Position numbers and translations under genes: made by a program
Notes under the pieces: generated by a model
The model's input: the letters and a program-made list of their open reading frames with translations, nothing else
Database searches by the model: none
What the model was told of the DNA's origin: nothing
Assembly (NCBI RefSeq): GCF_011806455.1
Contig: NZ_JAATOT010000003.1
Location: forward strand, 1 to 64,000
DNA from: Celeribacter sp. HF31
GTDB taxonomy: Bacteria; Pseudomonadota; Alphaproteobacteria; Rhodobacterales; Rhodobacteraceae
Direction of reading: 5' to 3'
Length of the DNA: 64,000 bases
In this document: positions 9,265 to 17,953 of the stretch, in pieces
Numbering within the stretch: position 1 is the stretch's first letter
Layout of the letters: every line of letters begins with the position of its first letter

Positions 9265-10184
9265 TGGCTGTTCTGCTTCTCGCCGAAGTCGCGGGCGGTG
9301 CGCTCGCTGTTGATGCCACTGCCAAGGCGGCCACCGCTGGCGCCAAACTGGGCGATGTGACCGTGCTCGTTTGTGGCCCGCAAGCCGCGGGCGACGCGGC
9401 CGCGAAACTCGATGGCGTGTCCAAGGTTCTGGTCGCCGATGACGCGGCTTACGCCAACGGCCTGGCCGAAAACCTCGCCGATCTGATCGTCTCGCTGGCG
9501 GGCGATTATTCCCACATCATCGCGCCCGCGACCACCACCGGCAAAAACGTTCTGCCGCGCGTGGCCGCGCTTTTGGACGTGATGGTGATCTCGGATGTGA
9601 CCGAGGTCGTCGACGCCGACACGTTCAAACGTCCGGTCTATGCGGGCAACGCGGTGCAGACCGTGAAATCCGCGGATGCGACGAAAGTCATCTCCTTCCG
9701 CACCTCGACCTTCGACGCCGCGGGCACCTCTGGCTCCGCCGCTGTCGAGACCGTGTCGGGCGCGGGCGACAAGGGCCTGTCGGCCTTCGTCGAGGACAAG
9801 GTGGTCGAAAGCGACCGCCCGGACCTGACCTCCGCCAAGATCGTCGTGTCGGGTGGTCGTGGCGTGGGCTCCGAGGAGAGCTTTGCGATCATCGAGGCAC
9901 TGGCCGACAAGCTCGGCGCCGCTGTCGGCGCGTCGCGGGCTGCGGTCGACTCGGGCTATGCGCCCAACGACATGCAGGTCGGCCAGACCGGCAAGGTCGT
10001 GGCGCCTGAGCTTTACATCGCCTGCGGCATCTCGGGTGCGATCCAGCACCTCGCCGGCATGAAGGATTCGAAAGTGATCGTCGCGATCAACAAGGACGAA
10101 GAAGCCCCGATCTTCCAGGTCGCCGACTTCGGCCTCGTCGCGGATCTCTTCGATGCCGTCCCGGAATTGACCGAAAAGCTCTAA
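9264..10184 (+). CDS. etfA: Electron transfer flavoprotein alpha subunit
   Basis: 306 residues, normal length. The C-terminal FAD-binding domain carries the conserved run [20 protein letters not shown] and then AIQHLAGM. EtfA binds the FAD of the ETF heterodimer. It is the second gene of the etfBA operon and ends before a strong terminator at 10206-10234. A likely client in this window is the methylsuccinyl-CoA dehydrogenase at 20965. Confidence 0.97.
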   Translation: MAVLLLAEVAGGALAVDATAKAATAGAKLGDVTVLVCGPQAAGDAAAKLDGVSKVLVADDAAYANGLAENLADLIVSLAGDYSHIIAPATTTGKNVLPRVAALLDVMVISDVTEVVDADTFKRPVYAGNAVQTVKSADATKVISFRTSTFDAAGTSGSAAVETVSGAGDKGLSAFVEDKVVESDRPDLTSAKIVVSGGRGVGSEESFAIIEALADKLGAAVGASRAAVDSGYAPNDMQVGQTGKVVAPELYIACGISGAIQHLAGMKDSKVIVAINKDEEAPIFQVADFGLVADLFDAVPELTEKL

Positions 10185-10205
10185 GCTTTCAAAGGTATGA
10201 AACAC

Positions 10206-10234
10206 AAAAGGCCCGCCATTTTGGCGGGCCTTTT
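10206..10234. terminator. Bidirectional terminator between etfA and the DUF6473 gene
   Basis: A perfect 12-bp stem, AAAAGGCCCGCC paired with GGCGGGCCTTTT, has a 5-nt loop and A/T tracts on both sides. It lies between two convergent genes and can serve both. Confidence 0.9.
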
Positions 10235-10249
10235 GCTGTCCGGCTTGCT

Positions 10250-11077
10250 TTAGAGATAAGGCGCAAGCGCATCCTGAAGAGCTTTGGAAGCTTTCGCATG
10301 GGCAATCGGGCCCAGCATTTCCCGCGCGGCAGGAGCGTCGAGATCGGAATAGACCATCATCTCGTAGCCCGCGTCGATCTCGTCCTGGCTCACGACCACC
10401 TCGACCACATCTTTGACCAGGGGTCGGATTTCTTCGATCATCTCGCGGTTCACAAAGAGCGGATCGCCCTCGATCGCATCGCAAGCGGCCTCGTCATCCG
10501 GGGAATGGCCGGAGAGCCACAGCAGCACGACATCGCCTTGCAGCTTGGTCGCCATGGTCCGCATCCGCGCCACCCAAGCATCGCGCAGCTCCTGGCGCAC
10601 CATGAAGAATTTCTCCTCCGAGGTGACCTCCAAGGTTTGCAGGAGATGCCGCGTGAAGTTGAAATCGGTAAAGTCGATCTCGCGATAGATCGTTCGCAAC
10701 AGCGTCGAGGCGCGCAGGAAACGGTCATTGCGGCGCGGATGTACCGCATAGAACCGGTTCGACATGTTATGCGCACCGGGCATTTGCAGCACCGTCACCT
10801 TGGCCTTCTTGCAGATATCCGCCACGGTTTCATCATTCAGAAACACGTCCACGCCACCATTCACACAGCCGAGGTTCACTGTCGTCGCACCGAGCCCCGC
10901 CTCAGCGAGCGTTGGAAACGGCACTTCGACGAATTTGCCATATGTTTCCGTCCCCCCCAGGAAGGCCACATAGGGATCGTCGAGATTTTTTTGCGGTCCG
11001 CGGAACAGAAGTTTCGATTTGCCGTACCGGCACGGCGTATAGTTTAAAGAGCCTTCGCCCATATTTTGGTAAGCCAT
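10250..11077 (-). CDS. DUF6473 family protein
   Basis: 275 residues from ATG 11077 (GGTGGA just upstream). The N-terminal block with [13 protein letters not shown] and then [16 protein letters not shown] matches a conserved rhodobacteral protein group that I recall as DUF6473. The pattern GGTETYG followed later by a WLSGHSPDD block loosely resembles SGNH-type hydrolases or sulfotransferase-like proteins, but no catalytic set can be assigned. No signal peptide is seen. It is convergent with etfA and divergent from the 3-hydroxybutyryl-CoA dehydrogenase gene. Confidence 0.7.
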   Translation of the reverse strand: MAYQNMGEGSLNYTPCRYGKSKLLFRGPQKNLDDPYVAFLGGTETYGKFVEVPFPTLAEAGLGATTVNLGCVNGGVDVFLNDETVADICKKAKVTVLQMPGAHNMSNRFYAVHPRRNDRFLRASTLLRTIYREIDFTDFNFTRHLLQTLEVTSEEKFFMVRQELRDAWVARMRTMATKLQGDVVLLWLSGHSPDDEAACDAIEGDPLFVNREMIEEIRPLVKDVVEVVVSQDEIDAGYEMMVYSDLDAPAAREMLGPIAHAKASKALQDALAPYL

Positions 11078-11257
11078 GTGTCCACCCACTGGTTCTTAAA
11101 TTTCACCCAACACAGAGAGTCGCAGACACAGGTTTCGAAATCGCTAAATCGCCAATTCGTTAAAAATTTTATAGGTCAGCGCCCCTGCCTTGCCCCTTGA
11201 ACCCAGTATGTGGAGACGCGTAAGCTGAGCGCGAAATATATCCGAGGAGAGTGCGAG

Positions 11258-12133
11258 ATGGAGATCAGGAAAGTCGGTATCGTCGGCGCCGGTCAGATGG
11301 GCAACGGCATCGCGCATGTCTTCGCTTTGGCGGGCTATGACGTGGTCATGAACGACATCGCGCAAGAGGCCTTGGACAAGGGGATCGCCACGGTCACCCG
11401 CAATCTGGACCGTCAGGTGTCGCGCGAGAAAATCTCCGAAAATGAACGGGATGCGGCACTTGCGCGAATCTCTACCACGCTCAATCTCGAAGAGCTGGGC
11501 CAGACCGATCTGGTGATCGAGGCGGCGACCGAGCGCGAAGACGTCAAGAACGCGATTTTCGAACAGCTTTTGCCGCATCTGAAACCCGAGACGATCCTGA
11601 CCTCGAACACCTCTTCGATCTCGATCACGCGGCTGGCCTCGCGCACGGATCGGCCGGAAAAATTCATGGGGTTCCACTTCATGAATCCTGTGCCGGTGAT
11701 GAAGCTCGTCGAGCTTATTCGCGGCATCGCCACCGATGAGGCGACCTACAAGACGCTTTTGGGCGTGGTCGAATCACTCGATAAAACCGCCGCCAGCGCC
11801 GAGGATTTCCCGGCTTTCATCGTCAACCGCATCCTGATGCCGATGATCAACGAGGCGGTCTATACGCTTTATGAGGGCGTCGGCTCCGTTAAATCCATCG
11901 ACGAGTCGATGAAGCTGGGCGCGAACCATCCGATGGGGCCGCTGGAATTGGCCGATTTCATCGGGCTCGACACCTGTCTGGCGATCATGAACGTGCTGCA
12001 TGATGGGTTGGCCGACACGAAATACCGCCCCTGCCCGCTTTTGACGAAATATGTCGAGGCCGGGTGGCTCGGACGCAAGACCCAGCGGGGCTTTTACGAT
12101 TACCGGGGCGAAACGCCTGTGCCGACGCGCTAA
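11258..12133 (+). CDS. 3-hydroxybutyryl-CoA dehydrogenase
   Basis: 291 residues from ATG 11258 with GAGGAGAG upstream, typical of the single-domain enzyme. It has the NAD-binding GAGQMG at residues 10-15, TSNTSSISIT, the catalytic-histidine region FHFMNPVPVMKLVE, and the C-terminal NHPMGPLELADFIGLD dimerisation signature. It interconverts acetoacetyl-CoA and 3-hydroxybutyryl-CoA, a step in butyrate/PHB metabolism and in entry to the ethylmalonyl-CoA pathway. A terminator follows at 12158-12182. The family symbol hbd or fadB varies between organisms. Confidence 0.93.
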   Translation: MEIRKVGIVGAGQMGNGIAHVFALAGYDVVMNDIAQEALDKGIATVTRNLDRQVSREKISENERDAALARISTTLNLEELGQTDLVIEAATEREDVKNAIFEQLLPHLKPETILTSNTSSISITRLASRTDRPEKFMGFHFMNPVPVMKLVELIRGIATDEATYKTLLGVVESLDKTAASAEDFPAFIVNRILMPMINEAVYTLYEGVGSVKSIDESMKLGANHPMGPLELADFIGLDTCLAIMNVLHDGLADTKYRPCPLLTKYVEAGWLGRKTQRGFYDYRGETPVPTR

Positions 12134-12157
12134 ATCGGGCGCCTATCAGAGACACAG

Positions 12158-12182
12158 AAGGGGCCGCGCGGGCCCCTTTTTC
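12158..12182 (+). terminator. Rho-independent terminator after 3-hydroxybutyryl-CoA dehydrogenase
   Basis: An 8-bp stem, AAGGGGCC paired with GGCCCCTT, has loop GCGCG and ends in TTTTTT (12177-12182). Confidence 0.85.
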
Positions 12183-12193
12183 ATGTTTGGATT

Positions 12194-13096
12194 TTAATCC
12201 GTGCGCCCGCCCAAAGCCAGCGTATGAGACCGCATCCAATCCATGAATTCGCGCGTCTTCGTCTGCCAGTCCTTAAGGTCGTCCGGCGTCAGCGGGTCAC
12301 CGATGATCGGCGATTGCGGCTTGTCCAGCGCATGCGCAATCTCATGCAGCAAAAGCCCCTGCCGGAAGCTCGCCGCGATCTTGTCCGCGATCTGATAAAG
12401 CCGCGTGTTGCGCCCCGGGAAATAGATCGGCAGCACAGTCGCGCCGGATTTCAACACCATCTTGGCGGTGAACGGGTTCCACGGCTTTTCCTTCACCGGC
12501 CCCCACCAGCCCTCTGACGAGGCCACGGCACCCGCCGGGAAGAGGATGATCACGCCACCCGCTTTCAAAGTCTCCATCGCCTCGTTACGCATTTTGATCG
12601 AAGCGCGGTGGCTGTCTGGTTCGTGCGGGAAAGGCACCGGCAACATGAAAGGATCGATCTCGCGAATGCCGGTCAAGAGCGAGCGCGTCAGGATTTTGTA
12701 ATCCGTGCGCACCTTGCCGATCAACTCCGCCATCACGAGCCCGTCCACGAGGCCGTGCGGGTGGTTCGCGACCACGACCAGAGGGCCGGTTGCTGGGATC
12801 TTGGCGATCTGCTCTTCGGGCGTCTGCACTTCGATGCCCATGACCTCCAGCGCCTGGCTGAAGAACGGCTGGCCCATCGGCGTGCCCATTTTTTCGAACC
12901 GGCGGATGCGGCGCAAAAGCGGCAGCTTTCCGGTCACCCATTCGATGGTGCGGATGATCAGAACTTTCGAGGGATCGGAAAACGTGCCCGCATAGGACAG
13001 GCGCCGCGCGTCGTATTTGACGAAATCCTCGTCGCCAGGTTTCGGAGCGTGGAGGTCCGTCACGTCGTCTTGCCCATCTTTTTGGGGGTGAGACAC
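12194..13096 (-). CDS. Lysophospholipid acyltransferase family protein (PlsC-like)
   Basis: 300 residues from GTG 13096, one base after the HPr stop; GAGGA inside the end of the HPr gene serves as ribosome binding site. The acyltransferase block NHPHGLVDG (residues 111-119) corresponds to the NHxxxxD motif, and LFPAGAVASSE resembles the later FPEGTRS motif. It probably acylates a lysophospholipid or other lysolipid at the inner membrane. The spacing within the first motif is one residue longer than the usual HX4D if counted from the first His. It is the last gene of the ChvGI-PTS operon. Confidence 0.82.
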   Translation of the reverse strand: MSHPQKDGQDDVTDLHAPKPGDEDFVKYDARRLSYAGTFSDPSKVLIIRTIEWVTGKLPLLRRIRRFEKMGTPMGQPFFSQALEVMGIEVQTPEEQIAKIPATGPLVVVANHPHGLVDGLVMAELIGKVRTDYKILTRSLLTGIREIDPFMLPVPFPHEPDSHRASIKMRNEAMETLKAGGVIILFPAGAVASSEGWWGPVKEKPWNPFTAKMVLKSGATVLPIYFPGRNTRLYQIADKIAASFRQGLLLHEIAHALDKPQSPIIGDPLTPDDLKDWQTKTREFMDWMRSHTLALGGRTD

Positions 13097-13097
13097 T

Positions 13098-13373
13098 TTA
13101 CATATCCTCGCCAAATCTGTCCTTGATCAGGGCCTCTATGGCATCCGCCAGCGCGGCCGCCTCGGGCCCGGTCGTTGTGACGTCAATAGTCGTTCCTTTG
13201 GAAGCTGCCAACATCAAAAGCCCCATAATGCTGTCGCCAGATGTGCTCAGCCCGTCTTTGGAGACCTCGGCGCTGGCGTCAAATTCTTCGACCACTTCGA
13301 CGAGTTTCGCCGAGGCGCGCGCGTGCAGCCCTTTGACATTCACGATTTCATGTGTGCGCATAACCGACGCCAT
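13098..13373 (-). CDS. HPr-family phosphocarrier protein (NPr-like)
   Basis: 91 residues. The phosphorylatable histidine is His17 in GLHARAS, and Ser48 in GDSIMGLLML sits where HPr kinase phosphorylates HPr. It accepts phosphate from a PTS enzyme I located elsewhere and passes it to the EIIA encoded just upstream. No sugar permease accompanies it, so this is a regulatory (PTS-Ntr type) phosphorelay. HPr kinase HprK is encoded in the same operon at 14717, which supports serine-level control. Confidence 0.95.
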   Translation of the reverse strand: MASVMRTHEIVNVKGLHARASAKLVEVVEEFDASAEVSKDGLSTSGDSIMGLLMLAASKGTTIDVTTTGPEAAALADAIEALIKDRFGEDM

Positions 13374-13407
13374 CTCCCCACCTCGACTTTATTCTTGTCC
13401 GACCCGT

Positions 13408-13800
13408 TTAACGTCCGTGGACGTCGAAACTGTCGATATATTTTCGTCCGGCATCAAGCGCATTGCCGACCGCCTCCGCAACCGTTTTGTGCCGCGATTT
13501 CGCAAGCTTGATCAGCATCGGCAGGTTCGCGCCGTAGATGATCCGGCGGTCGTTGTGGTGACAGGCCAAAAGCGACAGGTTCGACGGGCTGCCGCCGAAC
13601 ATATCGGTCACCACGACCACACCATCGCCGCTGTCGACATCGTCGGCGGCGGCGCAAATCTCGCGCTGTTTGGCCGAGCGGTCATGATCCGGCTCGATCG
13701 AAATCGCTTCGATGCCCACCTGTTTGCCAACAACATGCTCAACCGCCGCGAGATATTCGCGGGCCAGTCCCCCATGTGCGACGATCACAATTCCGATCAC
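13408..13800 (-). CDS. PTS EIIA component, mannose-family fold
   Basis: 130 residues matching the EIIA-Man (ManX N-terminal) family: MIGIVIVAHGG with the phosphoacceptor His9, then TDMFGGSPSN and the C-terminal ANLPMLIKL. In alphaproteobacteria this soluble EIIA is a regulatory output of the HPr relay instead of part of a sugar transporter. It lies between rapZ and the HPr gene. Confidence 0.92.
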   Translation of the reverse strand: MIGIVIVAHGGLAREYLAAVEHVVGKQVGIEAISIEPDHDRSAKQREICAAADDVDSGDGVVVVTDMFGGSPSNLSLLACHHNDRRIIYGANLPMLIKLAKSRHKTVAEAVGNALDAGRKYIDSFDVHGR

Positions 13801-13814
13801 GTAAGCATCCCCGG

Positions 13815-14726
13815 TCAGAGGCCGCTCTGGCGGCGTTCAAGTTCCCTGTGTCTTATTGACACTTGCCAATTATGTTCTGCAAGGGCTTTGGATAGAATTT
13901 CCGCGAGCGTCACCGATCTGTGTTGCCCACCAGTACACCCAAAGGCGATTGACAGGTGCTTTTTACCCTCATCGCGGTAGGCGGGCAGCAAAAGCAGCGT
14001 CAGCTCCAGAATTTTCTGGAAAAACGCCTCAAAGCGCGGATCGCGTTTCACGTAGTCCTGAACACGTGAATCCGTGCCGTTCAGGGTCCGCAGACTCTCG
14101 TCCCAATAGGGGTTGGACAGAAAGCGCACGTCGAACACCATGTCGACGCCGCGCGGCATGCCGCGTTTGTAGGAAAAACTGTGGACCGAGAGCGCCATAT
14201 CCGCCTCGCGCCCTTCGGCGAACCAGCGTTCGATCTCGTCGCGGAGCTGGTGCGGTGTCATCTCCGAGGTGTCGATCAGAATGTCGGCCCGCGCCCGGAT
14301 CGGCACCAAAAGGTCGATCTCGCGCGCCACCCCGTCCTGCGCGGTCTCAGCCGGCGCCAGAGGGTGGCGACGGCGGGTTTCGGAATAGCGCCGGATCAGC
14401 ACCTCGGGCGCGCAATCGAGGTAAAGCACCTCCGCCTCGTGGTTCGGATCGCGGGTCAGATCGTCGATCACCTCGATCAGCCCGTTGACCGAAAAATCGC
14501 GGTTGCGCACGTCGAGGCCCAGCGCCAGAGGCTTGGTCAGTCCACCACCTTCCAAAAGCCGCGGCAGGATCGAGATCGGCAGGTTGTCGATGACCTCATA
14601 GCCAAGATCTTCGAGCGTATTGATCGCGGTAGAGCGCCCCGCGCCCGACGGTCCGGTCACCAGAACCACGCGGTGGGGGGATTTCGATTGCGGGATCGAC
14701 ATCTCTGCGGGCGAGGTCACGCGCAT
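13815..14726 (-). CDS. rapZ: RNase adapter / nucleotide-binding protein RapZ
   Basis: 303 residues from ATG 14726, with AAGGAGG ending 3 nt before it; an internal ATG at 14702 is an alternative. The P-loop GPSGAGRS is at residues 25-32, and the C-terminal domain has the conserved [10 protein letters not shown] region. In enterobacteria RapZ binds small RNAs and GlcN6P and directs RNase E; in alphaproteobacteria the role is less clear. It overlaps the end of hprK by 10 bp, which suggests coupling. Confidence 0.93.
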   Translation of the reverse strand: MRVTSPAEMSIPQSKSPHRVVLVTGPSGAGRSTAINTLEDLGYEVIDNLPISILPRLLEGGGLTKPLALGLDVRNRDFSVNGLIEVIDDLTRDPNHEAEVLYLDCAPEVLIRRYSETRRRHPLAPAETAQDGVAREIDLLVPIRARADILIDTSEMTPHQLRDEIERWFAEGREADMALSVHSFSYKRGMPRGVDMVFDVRFLSNPYWDESLRTLNGTDSRVQDYVKRDPRFEAFFQKILELTLLLLPAYRDEGKKHLSIAFGCTGGQHRSVTLAEILSKALAEHNWQVSIRHRELERRQSGL

Positions 14727-15151
14727 CGGCCTCCTTTGAGCCATTGGATCAGGGCGGGGGCGAATTGCGGCCCGTCGACCCGGTAGAACAGGGGAATCGA
14801 GACCCCGATGAGAGCCTTTTCGCGCCGGGGTGGCAAGCGCTCTGTTTCGACCTGTGCCAAGTCGACCACAGCGCGCAATCGGGTGTGCGATAGACACTCT
14901 GCTGTCAACAGCCCGACCCCGCGCGCTTCGATCATCCCGGAGAGCGTTTCAGGCGCTGTCGCCATGAGATCATCCGCATCGCGTGTCAGAATGGTGCGGT
15001 CGTCGGACACCAGCCTGGCGCCCAAAGCCATCATCGTGAGCGACAGGGTCGATTTCCCACTGCCCGACGGCCCGATGATCAAGAGCCCGCTGTCGGAATC
15101 CAGCGCAACACAGGAGGCATGAAGGTTCACCTCCTCCTGCGCGGGGCTCAC
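14717..15151 (-). CDS. hprK: HPr kinase/phosphorylase, short alphaproteobacterial form
   Basis: 144 residues, about half the length of Gram-positive HprK: only the C-terminal kinase domain is present. The Walker A motif GPSGSGKST is at 27-35 and is followed by VSDDRTIL and the IEARGVGLL signature. It phosphorylates HPr at serine. Its start overlaps the chvG stop by 4 bp. Truncation of the N-terminal domain is normal for this class and is not a sign of decay. Confidence 0.93.
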   Translation of the reverse strand: MSPAQEEVNLHASCVALDSDSGLLIIGPSGSGKSTLSLTMMALGARLVSDDRTILTRDADDLMATAPETLSGMIEARGVGLLTAECLSHTRLRAVVDLAQVETERLPPRREKALIGVSIPLFYRVDGPQFAPALIQWLKGGRCA

Positions 15152-16872
15152 ACCGGCAAACCCACGACGAAACGGGCGCCCAGCGGATCGGAGGTGATGT
15201 CTGCATCGGTCGGGCGAATGTTCTCGGCCCAGATCACACCGCCATGCGCCTCAATGATCTGTTTCGAGATCGCAAGGCCAAGACCGGAGTTGTTGCCGAA
15301 CTGGCCTTCGGGACGCTCCGAATAGAAGCGTTTGAAGATTTTCGTCAGCGCCTCTTCCGGGATACCCGGCCCGGTGTCTTCGACCACGATCAGCACACGG
15401 TGATCCCGCTTGCGGACCCAGACCCGAATGGCGTCGCCATCCTCACAAAACGAGATCGCATTGGTGATCAGGTTGACAAACACCTGCGCCAGACGCGCTT
15501 CGAGCCCCGAAATCATGATCGGCTTGTCCGGCATGTCCGCGATGAATTCGACGCCTTTTTCCTGCGATTCCTGCGACAGGTAGTCGATCAGGTTCGTCAG
15601 CATCTGGATGAGGTTGAATTCTTCTTCCTCTTCCTTGACCAACTCACTGTCGAGGCGCGAGGCATTGGAGATGTCGGAGACAAGACGATCCAGGCGGCGC
15701 ACATCATGCTCAATCACATCGAGCAGCTTGATGCGATGCTCTTCCTTCTTGATCATCCGTAGTGACCCCACCGCAGAGCGCAAAGACGCCAGCGGGTTCT
15801 TGATCTCATGCGCCACGTCGGCGGCAAACTGTTCGTTGGCGTCGATCCGGTCGTAAAGCGCGGAGACCATGCCACGAAGCGCCGAGGACAGGCGGCCGAT
15901 CTCATCCGGACGGCCCGAGAGATCAGGGATACGCACCCGGCCCGGCGCCACTTTGCGGCTGTTCTTGTCGCGGCCAATTTCCGCGGCGGCGGCCAGATCG
16001 GCCAGCGGGTTGGCGATCGTTGAAGCCAGCACAAGGCTCAACCCGATTGAGACCAGAATGGCGATGACGAAGACTTGCAGGATTTGTTCGCGCTCGACAC
16101 GAACCAGGTCGTCGATCTCGCCCTTGGCGGAGACAAGCCCGATCACACCGATGGTCTCTCCGGTCTCATCCAGGGTGATGGGCGCGGCCACCGTAAAGAC
16201 CGTGGAACCTTCGGCATTCACGCTGGTGTTGACGTGGATTTCGTCATTCAGCGCAAGCGCGGCAAGTCCCGCGACATGCTCTTCGTAATCCTCAAAGCTC
16301 TCCTGACCGTTGCCCTTGGCAAAGGTGATCGCCGACCAGATTTTGTTCAGGAAGTCGGAGATGACGGTCGAGCGACCTTCCTCGCGCAGCCCGGCGACAT
16401 TCGTTGGCGCAGCCCGTGGCATGCCCTCGGTCGAGGCGATGAGAACCCCGGCCCGATCGTAGATATACACATTGTCGCGCAGAGGCATTTCCAGCACCTG
16501 GAGCACGTTTGACACATCGTCGGAACCGTCGCTGACACTAAGCTGCCCATCTGCCCCGGCCGTCACCTCAAGCATATCGGCAACCAGCGCCGCCTCCGTC
16601 ACCATGGCACTTTCACGTTGCAGCACGAGACTGTCTCGGAACGGATTGAGGTAGAGGATACCCGCGACCATGAGGATGATCGCGACGAGGTTGAAGGTGA
16701 TGATCTTCTGCGCCAGAGGTGAGCGGTTCACCGCGATGAAACTGCGGCGCCGCCGCTTTTCACGCAGCTCCACATCAGCGGTGCGCGGCGCAATCCAATC
16801 GTCACCGAGAACGACATCCGCGTTCTCGGAGCTGGACTTGCCCGAACGATCCATACCGGAAGCCAGGGTCAT
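15148..16872 (-). CDS. chvG: Sensor histidine kinase ChvG
   Basis: 574 residues. A cytoplasmic N-terminus is followed by TM1 (about 56-75), a periplasmic sensor domain (about 76-262), TM2 (about 264-285), HAMP, a HisKA domain with the phosphoacceptor His355 in ADVAHEIKNP, and an HATPase domain with NLITNAISF and DTGPGIP. ChvG (ExoS) responds to acid and envelope stress. Its ATG overlaps the chvI stop by one base (TAATG). It is followed directly by hprK, linking envelope sensing to the PTS relay. Confidence 0.95.
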   Translation of the reverse strand: MTLASGMDRSGKSSSENADVVLGDDWIAPRTADVELREKRRRRSFIAVNRSPLAQKIITFNLVAIILMVAGILYLNPFRDSLVLQRESAMVTEAALVADMLEVTAGADGQLSVSDGSDDVSNVLQVLEMPLRDNVYIYDRAGVLIASTEGMPRAAPTNVAGLREEGRSTVISDFLNKIWSAITFAKGNGQESFEDYEEHVAGLAALALNDEIHVNTSVNAEGSTVFTVAAPITLDETGETIGVIGLVSAKGEIDDLVRVEREQILQVFVIAILVSIGLSLVLASTIANPLADLAAAAEIGRDKNSRKVAPGRVRIPDLSGRPDEIGRLSSALRGMVSALYDRIDANEQFAADVAHEIKNPLASLRSAVGSLRMIKKEEHRIKLLDVIEHDVRRLDRLVSDISNASRLDSELVKEEEEEFNLIQMLTNLIDYLSQESQEKGVEFIADMPDKPIMISGLEARLAQVFVNLITNAISFCEDGDAIRVWVRKRDHRVLIVVEDTGPGIPEEALTKIFKRFYSERPEGQFGNNSGLGLAISKQIIEAHGGVIWAENIRPTDADITSDPLGARFVVGLPV

Positions 16873-17573
16873 TACTCCTCGTTATACCTGTACCCGATGC
16901 CGTAAAGCGTTTCGATGGCCGAGAAATCCCCATCGACGGAGCGCATTTTCTTGCGCAGGCGCTTGATGTGGCTGTCGATGGTGCGGTCGTCGACATAGAC
17001 CTGATCGTCATAGGCCACATCCATCAACTGATCGCGCGATTTCACAAAGCCCGGACGTTGAGCGAGCGCCTGAAGCAACAGGAATTCGGTCACGGTCAGG
17101 GTGACATCGAGACCCTTCCATTTCACCGCATGGCGCAGCGGATCCATTTCCAACTCGCCGCGGACCAGCACCTTGGTATCTTCGGTTTCGGCCACGTCGA
17201 TGCCCGCAATCGCCTCTTGGCGGCGCAAAAGCGCACGGATGCGTTCGACCAGAAGACGCTGCGAAAACGGTTTCTTGACGTAATCGTCAGCGCCCATACG
17301 CAGGCCCAGCACCTCGTCGATCTCATCGTCTTTCGAGGTCAGAAAAATCACCGGCATGTTGGTTTTCTGACGCACACGCTGCAACAGATCCATGCCGTCC
17401 ATGCGCGGCATCTTGATGTCGAAGACCGCCATGTCGGGAAGGCGTTTGTTGAACGCATCCAGAGCCGACTGGCCGTCATTATAGGTTTCAACCTCGAACC
17501 CTTCGGCCTCAAGCGTCATGGATACGGAAGTCAGGATATTCCGGTCGTCGTCTACCAAGGCGATACGGGACAT
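16872..17573 (-). CDS. chvI: Response regulator ChvI, OmpR family
   Basis: 233 residues. The receiver domain has Asp52 in [10 protein letters not shown] as phosphoacceptor, with acidic residues at 8-10 and the conserved Lys in YVKKPF. The C-terminal winged helix has [26 protein letters not shown] and a terminal GYRYNEE. It is the partner of ChvG. It is divergent from pckA; in Agrobacterium and relatives this neighbourhood is conserved and ChvI controls pckA, so the same is likely here. Confidence 0.96.
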   Translation of the reverse strand: MSRIALVDDDRNILTSVSMTLEAEGFEVETYNDGQSALDAFNKRLPDMAVFDIKMPRMDGMDLLQRVRQKTNMPVIFLTSKDDEIDEVLGLRMGADDYVKKPFSQRLLVERIRALLRRQEAIAGIDVAETEDTKVLVRGELEMDPLRHAVKWKGLDVTLTVTEFLLLQALAQRPGFVKSRDQLMDVAYDDQVYVDDRTIDSHIKRLRKKMRSVDGDFSAIETLYGIGYRYNEE

Positions 17574-17953
17574 AGTCGGTTTCCTTCAACTGCTCAACTG
17601 GTTCATTTTTTGTGCTATCTTCCGTGTTTCGACAGCTCAAATCAAGCGAAACCACGAATCAGGGTCCGGGGTTAAAGCCATAGAAACCTGAAAGTTTCAA
17701 GGAATGGCTAATATGTCTCACCTTCGTGCTTATCCCTTATGCAGATTGGCTTTGCGGACCGCCCCTCAGCGAGTGTTTGCGCTACCCCACAAGTGGTTGC
17801 GCTAACCTTTGATCTCGCGCCTGTTTACGCGCAGCGCAAGCGTGATATAGCAACTCCGTTGGCACATGTGTTGCCCATCCGCGAATGGCCCTTTCGCGGT
17901 ACAGAATTCTATATCCAAAGACGCCGGCAAGGACACGGCGAGGGAGTTTGCAT
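17574..17953. promoter_or_regulatory. Divergent chvI-pckA control region (380 bp)
   Basis: No gene is visible in this stretch. It holds both promoters. On the pckA side, TTTACG (17824-17829) and TATAGC (17846-17851) with 16-bp spacing form a possible -35/-10 pair. Upstream of it are two direct repeats, GTTTGCGCTACC (17775-17786) and GGTTGCGCTAACC (17795-17807), exactly 20 bp apart. They resemble half-degenerate TTAGCGCTAA operators of LacI-family regulators such as CceR. AGGGAG (17941-17946) is the pckA ribosome binding site. Confidence 0.5.

Noticed and set aside
9135-10484. A 449-codon minus-strand frame antisense to etfA
   Set aside because: It is a shadow of a high-GC gene with biased third positions; no motif is visible and the convergent DUF6473 gene has clear coding character in another frame.
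14717-15151. hprK as a truncated pseudogene
   Set aside because: The short form lacking the N-terminal domain is the usual alphaproteobacterial HprK, and its P-loop and signature are intact.
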